From Frigoribacterium sp. VKM Ac-2836 (GTDB lineage Bacteria; Actinomycetota; Actinomycetes; Actinomycetales; Microbacteriaceae), in the NCBI RefSeq assembly GCF_013248995.1, contig NZ_JABRPK010000003.1, forward strand, positions 154,345 to 218,344: a stretch of 64,000 nucleotides of DNA. Direction: 5' to 3'. The notes under the pieces were generated by a model. It saw only the letters and a list, made by a program, of their open reading frames with translations, did no database searches and was not told where the DNA came from. This document shows, in pieces, positions 33,927 to 41,667 of the stretch. The position numbers and the translations under genes are program-made. How positions within the stretch are numbered: position 1 is the stretch's first letter; every line of letters starts with the position of its first letter.

Positions 33927-34255
33927 TGACCGTCACCGTCGAGACCGTAGAGGGCGGCTGCGTCCTCTCACCACAGGGGCGTCTCACCGTCGTCTCGACA
34001 CCACAACTGCGGGACGAGGTGTCGGCACGCCTCGCCGCCGGCGACCGCCTCATCGTCGTCGACCTCTCGGGCACCACCTTCGTCGACTCGTCGGGCCTCG
34101 GTGCCCTCGTGTCCTGCCTGAAGTCGGCACGCCAGGCCGGCGGGGACCTGCGGCTCGTGGCACCCACCGAGCAGGTCTCGATGGTGCTGCGACTGACGAA
34201 CCTCGACCGCATCCTCAAGCCCCGCGCCTCGGTCGCGGCCGCCCTCGATGACTGA
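33923..34255 (+). CDS. STAS-domain anti-sigma-factor antagonist (RsbV-like)
   Basis: The 110-residue STAS protein carries LIVVDLSGTTFVDSSGLGALVSCLKSA, with the phosphorylatable Ser (S56 or S57). The end has VLRLTNLDRIL. ATG 33923 overlaps the glycosyltransferase stop (ATGATGA), preceded by AAGGAA. In RsbV-type systems the unphosphorylated form binds the kinase/anti-sigma partner. The next gene encodes such an ATPase, and a phosphatase lies two genes upstream. No cognate sigma gene is present, so the direct target may be another protein. Confidence 0.92.
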   Translation: MMTVTVETVEGGCVLSPQGRLTVVSTPQLRDEVSARLAAGDRLIVVDLSGTTFVDSSGLGALVSCLKSARQAGGDLRLVAPTEQVSMVLRLTNLDRILKPRASVAAALDD

Positions 34256-34667
34256 GCGTCCCGGCTCCGTCGTCATCGACGTGGCCGTCGAGCCCGAGAG
34301 CATCGACCTGGTGCAGAACGCCTTCGAGGCCTGGTGGACGTCGCTCGGCGACGACTCGCTCGAGACCCGCTTCTCGTTCGAGACGGCCATCGTCGAGATC
34401 GCCGCGAACGTCGTCGAGCACTCGCGTCGTTCCGAGGCCGACCTCGGTCGTCGCTTCACCCTCGAACTGTCGGCCACCGACGACCGCCTGACGGCCGTCT
34501 TCCACGACAACGGCATGCCCAGCGAGATCGACCTCAGTGCCGTCTCGATGGCCGACCTCGAGGACGAGGACGGCCGCGGCCTGGCCCTGGCGCTGCTCAG
34601 TCTCGAGAGCCTCGACTACCGGCACGAGGGCGGCCGTAACGTGTGGACGCTCGTGTGCCGACGCTGA
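34248..34667 (+). CDS. Anti-sigma-factor-like HATPase kinase (RsbW/SpoIIAB type)
   Basis: The 139-residue protein has an HATPase_c fold: N-box in FETAIVEIAANVVEHSRR, D-x-G-like FHDNGMPSEIDLSA, and a Gly-rich GRGLALALLSLESLDYRHEGGRNVWTL end, all of RsbW type. It would phosphorylate the STAS protein encoded 8 bases upstream, with which it overlaps. The ATP-lid is short. Whether the partner is a sigma factor or the glycosyltransferase is undetermined. Confidence 0.9.
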   Translation: MTERPGSVVIDVAVEPESIDLVQNAFEAWWTSLGDDSLETRFSFETAIVEIAANVVEHSRRSEADLGRRFTLELSATDDRLTAVFHDNGMPSEIDLSAVSMADLEDEDGRGLALALLSLESLDYRHEGGRNVWTLVCRR

Positions 34668-37219
34668 ACCACCCGTCGTCGACGGGTGCGGGGTCCGCGA
34701 GCGGGCCGCGACGGTCCGTCGCGCGTCGGCTCGGCGCCGCGCTCCTCGCCGTCGCGGCCCTCGTGCCCCTGGCGCTGGGGCCGGCGGTGCTCGGGGACGC
34801 GACGTCCGCGTCGGCCGCCACCGCGCCTCCGGAACCCTCGGGCACGTGGTTCGGCCCCGACCTCGACTGGGGTTCGGACGGCCCCGACGGCTACGCCGGT
34901 CGGCTCGGCGCGACGCCGTCGCTGTACGGCGTCAACATCGACTACCCACTCGATCGCCGGGCCACCGACGAGTGGCGGCGTTCGGCACGGGCCGCCGCCG
35001 CGCAGGGCGCCGTGCTCGTGATCAGCCTCGAGCCGACCGGGCGGCTCTCTGAGCTCGACGCCGCGGACGCGCGTCGCGCCGACGACCTGCTGACCGAGAT
35101 CGACGAGCAGTACGGCACGTCGCAGCTGGTGCGCTTCGCGCCCGAGATGAACGGCAACTGGCAGCGCTGGGGACAGCAGCCCACCGCGTTCGTCGGCGCC
35201 TTCCGTGAGCTGGCCGACGTCGTGCACGCGGGGGAGTCCCGCGCACGGATGGTCTGGGCGCCGTCGTACGGGGCGGGGTACCCGTTCTCGGACGCCGACG
35301 GCCGCCTGCCCGAGACGCCGGCCGGCGACGTCGGCCTGCTCGACACGAACGACGACGGGCGGGTGACCGAGGCCGACGACCCCTACGGGCCCTACTACCC
35401 GGGGGACGACGCGGTCGACTGGGTCGGCCAGTCGATGTTCTACTTCGCCAAGGGCAGCGCCTCGACGGCGGCCGGCACGTCGGTGCCGTTGGTCGAGAAC
35501 CAGGCTCCGGCCGCCGGCGAGGTCGAGGGTCGCTTCGGCGAGACCTGGGGCTACGCCGAGGCGCAGCCGTCGACCTTCTACGAGCGGTTCGCCGAGGGGC
35601 GTGACCGGCCGATGCTGCTCGACACCGGGGCCCTCTACGCCGATGAGCTCGCCGGCGCGGCCGAGCTCGACGTCAAGCAGGGCTGGTGGCGTCAGGTGCT
35701 GGAGTCCCTGCCCGGGCACGACCGCATCGCCGGCGTGACCTGGCTCGAGGTCGAGCGCGACGAGGCCGAGGCGGGCGACCGCCCGGTCGACTGGCGGGCC
35801 ACGGCCGAGCCGGGCATCGCGGGATCGCTGCGCACCGACCTCGAGGCGAGCGACCGCATCGACCTCGGGCCGGTCACCGATCGGATCACCTCGACCGACG
35901 GCGACGCCGCGACCGTCCAGGTTCGTGACGGCGGCGGGGACGAGATGGGGTGGATCGTGGCCTGCGCCGGGGCGCTCGCCCTGGCCTTCCTCGTGAGCGG
36001 CGTCGTCGGCCGCCTGCTGCCCCGGTGGCGCTACCCCGACGACGGTTCGCCCGCCCGCGACCTGCGCATCGACCTGTTCCGCGGCTTCATCATCCTCGCG
36101 GTCGTCATCACGCACATCGAGGTCGCCGGACCCTTCTCGTTCGTCACGCTCAAGGCCGTCGGAGCGATCACGGGCGCCGAGATGTTCGTGTTCCTCAGCG
36201 GCATCGTGCTCGGCATGGTCTACCCCCTGGGCATCAAGAAGTACGGAGAGAAGGCGGCGGCGATCGGGGCGTTCGTCCGGGCGCGCAAGCAGTACGTCGT
36301 CACGCTCGCGGTCATCCTGATCGTCTTCGCGCTGAGCTTCGTGCCGCTGCTGAACACCGACGCCGTCACCACGTTCACCGACCGCGGCACGGGCACGACC
36401 GGGACCACGGCCGAGGGGCGCGTCTACGACCTCTACCCGAACGTCGACCGCCTGCTCGACTACCCGCCGCCCTGGTACGCCGTGCGCCAGCTGCTGTTGC
36501 TCGAGATGGGGCCGTGGCCGTTCAACATCATGGGCCTCTTCGTCGTGCTCAGCTTGACGATCCCGGCGCTCATGTGGGCGATCAAGCGGCGTGCCTGGTG
36601 GGCCGTGCTGCTGGTGAGTTGGGCGCTCTACGCCGTCGGCGTGGTCTTCCCCGACGTCCACCTCCTGCCCTCGCAGTTCGAGGCGGTGTTCCCGCTCTTC
36701 GCCTGGCAGGTGCTGTTCACCCACGGCCTCGTGATCGGTTGGTACCGTCGGCAGATCGTGACGGCGTTGACCACCCGACTCGGCAAGGTGCTGGTGGGTG
36801 TCGGAGTCGTCGGTTACGCCGGGTTCCTCGCGCTGATCTGGGCCGGGCACGCCTACGGATTCGCTCCGGGGCCGATCCCGTCGGGCCTCTACGACACGCT
36901 CTACGCGACCGGCTACCAGCGGGTCGACATGCAGTGGGGCCGACTGGTGGACGTCGCGTTGGTCGCCGTCTGCGTCTACGCGATCCTCACGGTGTTCTGG
37001 ACGCCGATTTCGAAGGCCGTCGGATGGTTCTACGTCCCCCTCGGCCAGGCGAGCCTCTACGTGTTCATCTGGCAGGTGTTCTTCGTGCTGGCCGTGGCGT
37101 CGATCCCCGGACTCGACCGGTCGAGCGTGGTCGTCGGCACGATCGTCCACACGGTCTCGGTGCTGCTGCTCTGGGTGATGGTGAAGAAGAAGTTCCTGTT
37201 CTCGGTCGTGCCGCGCTGA
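34643..37219 (+). CDS. GH26-like domain fused to OpgC-type acyltransferase membrane domain
   Basis: The 858-residue protein from GTG 34643 (GTG 34655 alternative) has a signal-like helix at about 28-60, then a GH26-like domain (SLYGVNIDYPLD, VISLEPTGR, RFAPEMNGNWQRWG with acid/base E168). The usual nucleophile Glu before TGA is Asp327 here (PMLLDTGALYAD). After residue 440 come ten or more helices of an OpgC-type acyltransferase (RDLRIDLFRGFIILAVVITHIE, AEMFVFLSGIVLG, LGQASLYVFIWQ). It may trim and acylate the polymer made by the GT2 enzyme. It overlaps the ATPase gene and ends before a hairpin. Confidence 0.82.
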   Translation: MDARVPTLNHPSSTGAGSASGPRRSVARRLGAALLAVAALVPLALGPAVLGDATSASAATAPPEPSGTWFGPDLDWGSDGPDGYAGRLGATPSLYGVNIDYPLDRRATDEWRRSARAAAAQGAVLVISLEPTGRLSELDAADARRADDLLTEIDEQYGTSQLVRFAPEMNGNWQRWGQQPTAFVGAFRELADVVHAGESRARMVWAPSYGAGYPFSDADGRLPETPAGDVGLLDTNDDGRVTEADDPYGPYYPGDDAVDWVGQSMFYFAKGSASTAAGTSVPLVENQAPAAGEVEGRFGETWGYAEAQPSTFYERFAEGRDRPMLLDTGALYADELAGAAELDVKQGWWRQVLESLPGHDRIAGVTWLEVERDEAEAGDRPVDWRATAEPGIAGSLRTDLEASDRIDLGPVTDRITSTDGDAATVQVRDGGGDEMGWIVACAGALALAFLVSGVVGRLLPRWRYPDDGSPARDLRIDLFRGFIILAVVITHIEVAGPFSFVTLKAVGAITGAEMFVFLSGIVLGMVYPLGIKKYGEKAAAIGAFVRARKQYVVTLAVILIVFALSFVPLLNTDAVTTFTDRGTGTTGTTAEGRVYDLYPNVDRLLDYPPPWYAVRQLLLLEMGPWPFNIMGLFVVLSLTIPALMWAIKRRAWWAVLLVSWALYAVGVVFPDVHLLPSQFEAVFPLFAWQVLFTHGLVIGWYRRQIVTALTTRLGKVLVGVGVVGYAGFLALIWAGHAYGFAPGPIPSGLYDTLYATGYQRVDMQWGRLVDVALVAVCVYAILTVFWTPISKAVGWFYVPLGQASLYVFIWQVFFVLAVASIPGLDRSSVVVGTIVHTVSVLLLWVMVKKKFLFSVVPR

Positions 37220-37239
37220 GCGGCGCGCCCCCGGGGACG

Positions 37240-37273
37240 CAGGAGGCGCGGGTCGGGTGACCCGCGCCTCCTG
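37240..37273. terminator. 15-bp hairpin terminator, CAGGAGGCGCGGGTC type
   Basis: A perfect 15-bp stem (37240-37254 with 37259-37273) around GGGT lies between the convergent GH26-OpgC and DeoR genes. Confidence 0.8.
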
Positions 37274-37291
37274 AGCCGGCGGCTCGTCGCC

Positions 37292-38089
37292 TCAGGCGGG
37301 CTCGCCCGGGGTGGCGACCACGAGGTCGAGACCGGCGTCGACGAGCGCCGCCGCCGCGTCGTCGTCGAGTCGGTCGTCGGTCACGATCGTCTGAAGCTCG
37401 GCGAGCCGGAGGGCCCGGTACTTGCCGAATCGCCCGTACTTCGAACTGTCCGCGACGAGCACCGAGCGTTCGGCCACCTCGAGTGCGGCCCGCTTGACCT
37501 CGACCTTCGCCTCGACCGGCGTGGTGACGCCGTGCGCGAGATCCCACGAGCTCGACGAGATGAAGGCCAGGTCGAGCGACAGTTCGGCGAGCGTCAGGCG
37601 GGTCAGGCGGCCGAGCGTCGACTGGTTCGCGCTGTCGACGCGGCCCCCCACGACGATGAGGTCGACGTCGGGGTGGTCGAAGAACGACCGGACGGTGGCG
37701 AGGTCGTTGGTGACCACGGTCAGGCCGGTGACGTCGTCGAGGTGTTCGCGCATCGCCTGCACCGTCGTGCCGGCGTCGAGATACACGGTCATGTGGTCGC
37801 GGACGAGGGCTGCCGCCTGGCGGGCGATGGCCCTCTTCTGGTCGACGTCGACGTCTTGTTTGACGTCACGGCTCGCCTCGACCAGGAGCCTCGGCGTCAG
37901 TTTCGCCCCACCGGGGGTGGCCGTGACGCGACCCTCGTCCTCGAGGGTCGCGACGTCGCGTCGGATCGTCATCTGGCTGACGCCGAGCAGGTCGGTCAGC
38001 TGCCGGTAGCTCAGCACGCGCTCGCGCTGGAGGTGCTCGACGATGCTCTCGCGCCGCTGCTCGGGGATGAGGGGGGCTGTGGTGGACAC
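37292..38089 (-). CDS. DeoR/GlpR-family transcriptional regulator
   Basis: The 265-residue regulator has an N-terminal DeoR helix-turn-helix (RRESIVEHLQRERVLSYRQLTDLLGVSQMTIRRDVATLEDEGR) and a C-terminal sugar-phosphate-sensing domain (YLDAGTTVQAMREHL, LTVVTNDLA, VVGGRVDSANQSTLG, VEVKRAALEVAERSVLVADSSKYGR). It is on the same strand as the aldolase and kinase genes, and likely controls them and the divergent oxidoreductase-transporter unit. A direct-repeat operator candidate lies at 40092-40121. Confidence 0.92.
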   Translation of the reverse strand: MSTTAPLIPEQRRESIVEHLQRERVLSYRQLTDLLGVSQMTIRRDVATLEDEGRVTATPGGAKLTPRLLVEASRDVKQDVDVDQKRAIARQAAALVRDHMTVYLDAGTTVQAMREHLDDVTGLTVVTNDLATVRSFFDHPDVDLIVVGGRVDSANQSTLGRLTRLTLAELSLDLAFISSSSWDLAHGVTTPVEAKVEVKRAALEVAERSVLVADSSKYGRFGKYRALRLAELQTIVTDDRLDDDAAAALVDAGLDLVVATPGEPA

Positions 38090-38110
38090 GTCCGGCCTTT
38101 CTCGCGTCGA

Positions 38111-38761
38111 TCAGCCTAGTGCGGTGGGCCCCGTCCACGGCATGCCCGAGGCCCGGGTGATGGCGGCCACCTGGTCGGCGGGGATGAGGCGGCGGGCGGC
38201 GCCGTGGGTGAGCAGGGCGATGCGGCAGGCCTCCTCGACCTCGACGGCGCCGAGGACGGCGCGGTCGAGGTCCTCGCCGCTGACGACGCTGCCGTGGTTC
38301 GACAGCAGTGCCGCGCGGAACGGCACCGGGCTGTCGGTCACGAGTGATCCCATGGAAGGGTCGCCCGGAGCGACGAAGGGCAGCAGGGGGATCTGCCCGA
38401 CGCGCATGAGCGAGTACGGCGTCAGCGGGGGCACGGCGCAGTGCTCCGACCAGGGCTCGAGGCAGGACAGGGCGACGGCGGAGGGGGAGTGCACGTGCAC
38501 GACGGCCCGGTGTCCGGGGTTCTTGAGGTACATCGCCCGGTGCAGGGCGACCTCCTTCGAGGGCTTCGGGCCGGAGATCGACCTGCCGTCGGCATCGAGG
38601 ACGGAGAGGTCGTCGACCGTGAGCGACCCCAGCATCGTGCCGGTGCCGGTCATGAGCAGGCGGTCACCGTCGCGGACGCTGACGTTGCCCGAGCTGCCGG
38701 GGCTGAGCCCGGCGGCGACGAGGGCCCGGCCGGCCTCGACGAGTCGTTCGGCTGCGGTCAC
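38111..38761 (-). CDS. Class II aldolase/adducin-family protein (tetronate-pathway, OtnC-like)
   Basis: The 216-residue protein has the class II aldolase metal site: HVHSPSAVALSCL, and LLSNHGSVVSGEDLDRAVLGAVEVEEACRIAL with the final His region. The N-terminus has the substrate loops GLSPGSSGNVSVRDGDRLLMTGTGT. Linked to a DUF1537 kinase, it probably decarboxylates or cleaves a phosphorylated 3-oxo-tetronate, as OtnC does. Its GTG/ATG start at 38761 overlaps the stop of the kinase gene (38758), so the two are coupled. Confidence 0.82.
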   Translation of the reverse strand: MTAAERLVEAGRALVAAGLSPGSSGNVSVRDGDRLLMTGTGTMLGSLTVDDLSVLDADGRSISGPKPSKEVALHRAMYLKNPGHRAVVHVHSPSAVALSCLEPWSEHCAVPPLTPYSLMRVGQIPLLPFVAPGDPSMGSLVTDSPVPFRAALLSNHGSVVSGEDLDRAVLGAVEVEEACRIALLTHGAARRLIPADQVAAITRASGMPWTGPTALG

Positions 38762-40020
38762 GAGAGGGCCTCCCAGGCGGTCGAGAAGAGGTCGACGGCA
38801 CCGAAGTTGCCGCTCTTCAGGACGAGGGCGACCGGTCGGCCGCCACTCGTGGTCGCAGCGGTCCAGCAGACGCCGGGGCCGAGCGCGGGCCCGACCACCA
38901 GGGCGGCCGTGCCGAGCGCCGTCACGACGGCGCCGCTGGTCTCACCCCCCGCGACGACGACCAGCCCGACGGTGCCGTCCGCGACGAGGTCGTGGACCAG
39001 GGCCGACAGGACCGACTCGACCACGGACGCCGCCGAGAACCCTGTCGCCGACCGGCTCGCGGAATCCGCCGCGACGACGTCGGACGGCTCACCGACCGAG
39101 TAGACGACGGGCACGGACTCGGCGTCGAGGCCGCGCACCCAGTCGGCCAGGGCCGCGGTCTCGGCGGCGGGGTCCGCCGTGGCGGCCGTGAGGTCGATCT
39201 TGCGCGTGGGATGCGTGGCGGCCGCGTGCGCGATCTGCCCGCGGGTGGCGGCGGAGGCCGAACCGCAGACGACGAGGCGTCGTCCGGTCACGTTCGAGAA
39301 CTCGGTGGGCAGGACGGGCGGCGGCGCGTCGTCGGCGCCGACCCCGAGGGCGAGGCCCGCGCCCCCGCTGACCAGACGGTGGTGTGCCGTCGCGCGGCCG
39401 ATCGTCACCAGGTCGTCGTCGTCCACGGCGTCGACGACGAGGTGACCGGCCGGGGCCGAGTCGAGCACCGCCCTCAGGGTGTCGACCCCCGCGCGCACGT
39501 CCGCCAGGGGCACCTCGGTCACGGGGGCCGTCGTCTGTGGCGCGAGGAGGTCACGGAGTCGCGAGCGCGTCATGGGCGTCAGCGGGTGGTGACGCATCGA
39601 CGACTCCTCGAGCAGCTCGTCGCCGACGTACAGGCGGCCCTCCAGGACCGTGCGGCCGTTCGCGGGGAACGCGGGGACGACGATGGCCCGGTCGGTCCCG
39701 AGCCGGTCGTGGAAGGCATCGAGGACGGGCCCGATGTTGCCCTCGTCCGTCGAGTCGAAGGTCGAGCAGTACTTCAGGGCGAACCGTTCGGCCCCGGCGT
39801 CGATCAACCAGGCCAGGGCCGCGGTCGACCGCTCGACGGCCTCGTCGACCGGGGCCGTGCGGGTCTTGAGAGCGACCACGACGGCGTCGACGCCGGCGTA
39901 GGTCGCGGGATCGACCGCCGAGGGGGTGACCACGACCACCGTCTCGAGGCCGCGACTGCGGAACCCCGTGGCGAGGTCGGTGGCTCCGGTGAAGTCGTCG
40001 GCGACGGCACCTATCAACAT
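38758..40020 (-). CDS. Four-carbon acid sugar kinase (DUF1537, OtnK-like)
   Basis: The 420-residue kinase has the DUF1537 plan: MLIGAVADDFTGATDLATGFRSRG, RFALKYCSTFDSTDEGNIGPV, IVVPAFPANGRTVLEGRLYVGDELLEES, and the C-terminal nucleotide-binding region VVAGGETSGAVVTALG and GPALGPGVCWT. Family members phosphorylate 3-oxo-tetronates or apionate derivatives. With the OtnC-like gene it forms a tetronate-type catabolic pair. ATG 40020 precedes a 169-base divergent promoter region with operator-like repeats. Confidence 0.88.
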   Translation of the reverse strand: MLIGAVADDFTGATDLATGFRSRGLETVVVVTPSAVDPATYAGVDAVVVALKTRTAPVDEAVERSTAALAWLIDAGAERFALKYCSTFDSTDEGNIGPVLDAFHDRLGTDRAIVVPAFPANGRTVLEGRLYVGDELLEESSMRHHPLTPMTRSRLRDLLAPQTTAPVTEVPLADVRAGVDTLRAVLDSAPAGHLVVDAVDDDDLVTIGRATAHHRLVSGGAGLALGVGADDAPPPVLPTEFSNVTGRRLVVCGSASAATRGQIAHAAATHPTRKIDLTAATADPAAETAALADWVRGLDAESVPVVYSVGEPSDVVAADSASRSATGFSAASVVESVLSALVHDLVADGTVGLVVVAGGETSGAVVTALGTAALVVGPALGPGVCWTAATTSGGRPVALVLKSGNFGAVDLFSTAWEALS

Positions 40021-40091
40021 GGCGGGACCTTTCGGTGGCGGGCGGGCTCACGACGGCGCAGCGGCGACGTCGGGAGCCCGATCAGTCTATG

Positions 40092-40121
40092 TGACTATTT
40101 GGTGCGATGTTTGACAATTTG
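40092..40121. promoter_or_regulatory. Direct repeat TGACWATTTG, candidate DeoR-family operator
   Basis: TGACTATTTG at 40092-40101 and TGACAATTTG at 40112-40121 are one mismatch apart and two helical turns apart. The second copy overlaps the -35 element of the oxidoreductase promoter. The site lies between the divergent kinase and oxidoreductase genes. Confidence 0.55.
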
Positions 40122-40138
40122 ATAACCCCGGCTACAGT
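40111..40138 (+). promoter_or_regulatory. Sigma70-like promoter for the oxidoreductase-transporter unit
   Basis: TTGACA at 40111-40116 and TACAGT at 40133-40138 are 16 bases apart, with the gene start at 40190. Confidence 0.6.
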
Positions 40139-40189
40139 TGCCATGCTCGCCCGGGCCGACCCTGGCCTCTTGAACGAACGGGAACAACG

Positions 40190-41551
40190 GTGATCCTCCA
40201 CTCGACGACGTCTCGCACGACTCCGGTCCGTGTCCTCCTCACCGGCGCCAACGGCGGGTACGGCCGCACCCTGCTCGACCAGCTGCGTCGGCTGCCCGAC
40301 CTGACGGCCACGCAACTCGTCGATCCCGACGTCGCCGGCGTGCGGGTCATGCTCGACGAGCTGGGAGTGCCCTCGGCCGAGGTGGCGACGCCGACCACGG
40401 CGGCGGCCACGGCCCAGGCGGTGTCGTCCGGCTCGATCGCCGTGATCGCCGACGCCTCGGCCGTCGACTGGGAGGGTGTCGACGTCCTCGTCGAGGCCAC
40501 CGGTCGGATCGAGGCCGGCCACCGGTACGCCGACACCGCCCTCGAGCACGGCGTGCACGTCGTCATGGTCAGCAAGGAGGTCGAGTCCGTGGCCGGCGTG
40601 GCGTTGAGCGCCAAGGCCCGCGCGGCCGGCCTGCGGTACCTGCCCGGCGACGGCGACCAGCCCGCGAACCTGCTGCGTCTCGTGGCGTGGGTGCTCGAGT
40701 GCGGCTTCGACGTCGTGGCCCTGGGCAAGTCCGGCGAGTACGACCTCGCCTTCGATCCGGCCACGGGCGTCGTCGACCAGGCCGGCACGACCGTGGACGC
40801 CCCGGCCCTCGGTTCGTTGCTCGACCTCGGCGACGACCCCCTCGCGACCCTCGAGGCGCGTGCCGCCGCGGTCACCGGTCTCAAGCGCGCGGCGGCCGCC
40901 GACTCGTGCGAGATGAACGTCGTCTCGCTCTACACCGGCGCTCGCGCCGACGTCGAGGCCATGCACTACCCCGTCGCCCGACCCGACGAACTCGCCGACC
41001 TCTACACGGCACGCGAGGACGGCGGTCTCCTCGGCCGCACCGGCGTCGTCGACGTCTTCTCGATGCTCCGTCTGCCGGGCGAGGCGAGCTTCGCCGGCGG
41101 TGTCTTCGTGATCGTCCGTACGGGCGATCCCGTGACCTGGGAGACGCTGCGAGGCAAGGGGCACGTCGTCAGCCGCGACGGTCGTCACGCCTGCATCTAC
41201 TGGCCGTACCACTTCATGGGCGTCGAGACCCCGCTCAGTATCGTCGCGGCCGTCGACGGGACCTCGCACCTGCCCGAGCCCCGGCAGCACACGGTGCTCG
41301 CCGCCCGTGCCGGTGAGGCGTTGTCGGCCGGCACCGCGTTCCGCGTCGAAGGCCACCACCACGAGATCGCCAATGTCGCACCCGTGATCGTCGATCCCGA
41401 CGACGAGGGCATCGCGCCCTACTACCTGCTCGGCGGCGCGCGGCTCGTGGCCGACGTGGCCCCCGGCGACCTCGTCCGGCTGGACGACCTCGCCGACGTG
41501 CCCGAGGCGGCGCTGGCGGCCTACCGGGCCGGACTCGCGCTGGGTCGCTGA
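40190..41551 (+). CDS. NAD(P)-dependent oxidoreductase, homoserine-dehydrogenase-like with SAF domain
   Basis: The 453-residue protein has an N-terminal Rossmann motif (VLLTGANGGYGRTLLDQL) and dehydrogenase core (VDVLVEATGRIEAGHRYADTALEHGVHVVMVSKEVE). A C-terminal SAF-like region follows (VLAARAGEALSAGTAFRVEGHHHEIA, YYLLGGARLVADVAPGDLVRLDDL). It starts at GTG 40190, 51 bases downstream of a sigma70-like promoter. Linkage to DUF1537 kinase and class II aldolase suggests it oxidises the sugar acid to its 3-oxo form, but the substrate is uncertain. Confidence 0.78.
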   Translation: MILHSTTSRTTPVRVLLTGANGGYGRTLLDQLRRLPDLTATQLVDPDVAGVRVMLDELGVPSAEVATPTTAAATAQAVSSGSIAVIADASAVDWEGVDVLVEATGRIEAGHRYADTALEHGVHVVMVSKEVESVAGVALSAKARAAGLRYLPGDGDQPANLLRLVAWVLECGFDVVALGKSGEYDLAFDPATGVVDQAGTTVDAPALGSLLDLGDDPLATLEARAAAVTGLKRAAAADSCEMNVVSLYTGARADVEAMHYPVARPDELADLYTAREDGGLLGRTGVVDVFSMLRLPGEASFAGGVFVIVRTGDPVTWETLRGKGHVVSRDGRHACIYWPYHFMGVETPLSIVAAVDGTSHLPEPRQHTVLAARAGEALSAGTAFRVEGHHHEIANVAPVIVDPDDEGIAPYYLLGGARLVADVAPGDLVRLDDLADVPEAALAAYRAGLALGR

Positions 41552-41616
41552 CCCGCGCCTCCTCGACTTTCCCTCCCTCTGACCCCGTGACACCCCGAAC
41601 CAGGAGATCGACGACG

Positions 41617-41667
41617 ATGCCCTTCACCCCCGACCCGACCGACCCGACCCCGGCGGCGACCTCGTGA
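41617..41667 (+). CDS. Leader peptide (16 aa) coupled to the transporter gene
   Basis: A 16-codon frame (MPFTPDPTDPTPAATS) has a good AGGAG site 10 bases upstream, while the transporter's own GTG lacks one. Its TGA overlaps the transporter's GTG (GTGA). The likely effect is translational coupling. It contains several Pro codons and Asp-Pro repeats. No independent function is evident. Confidence 0.45.
   Translation: MPFTPDPTDPTPAATS

Noticed and set aside
34616..37150. 844-codon minus-strand frame opposite the GH26-OpgC gene
   Set aside because: It is a histidine, arginine and aspartate-rich shadow with no domain similarity, opposite a gene with clear membrane and glycosidase motifs.
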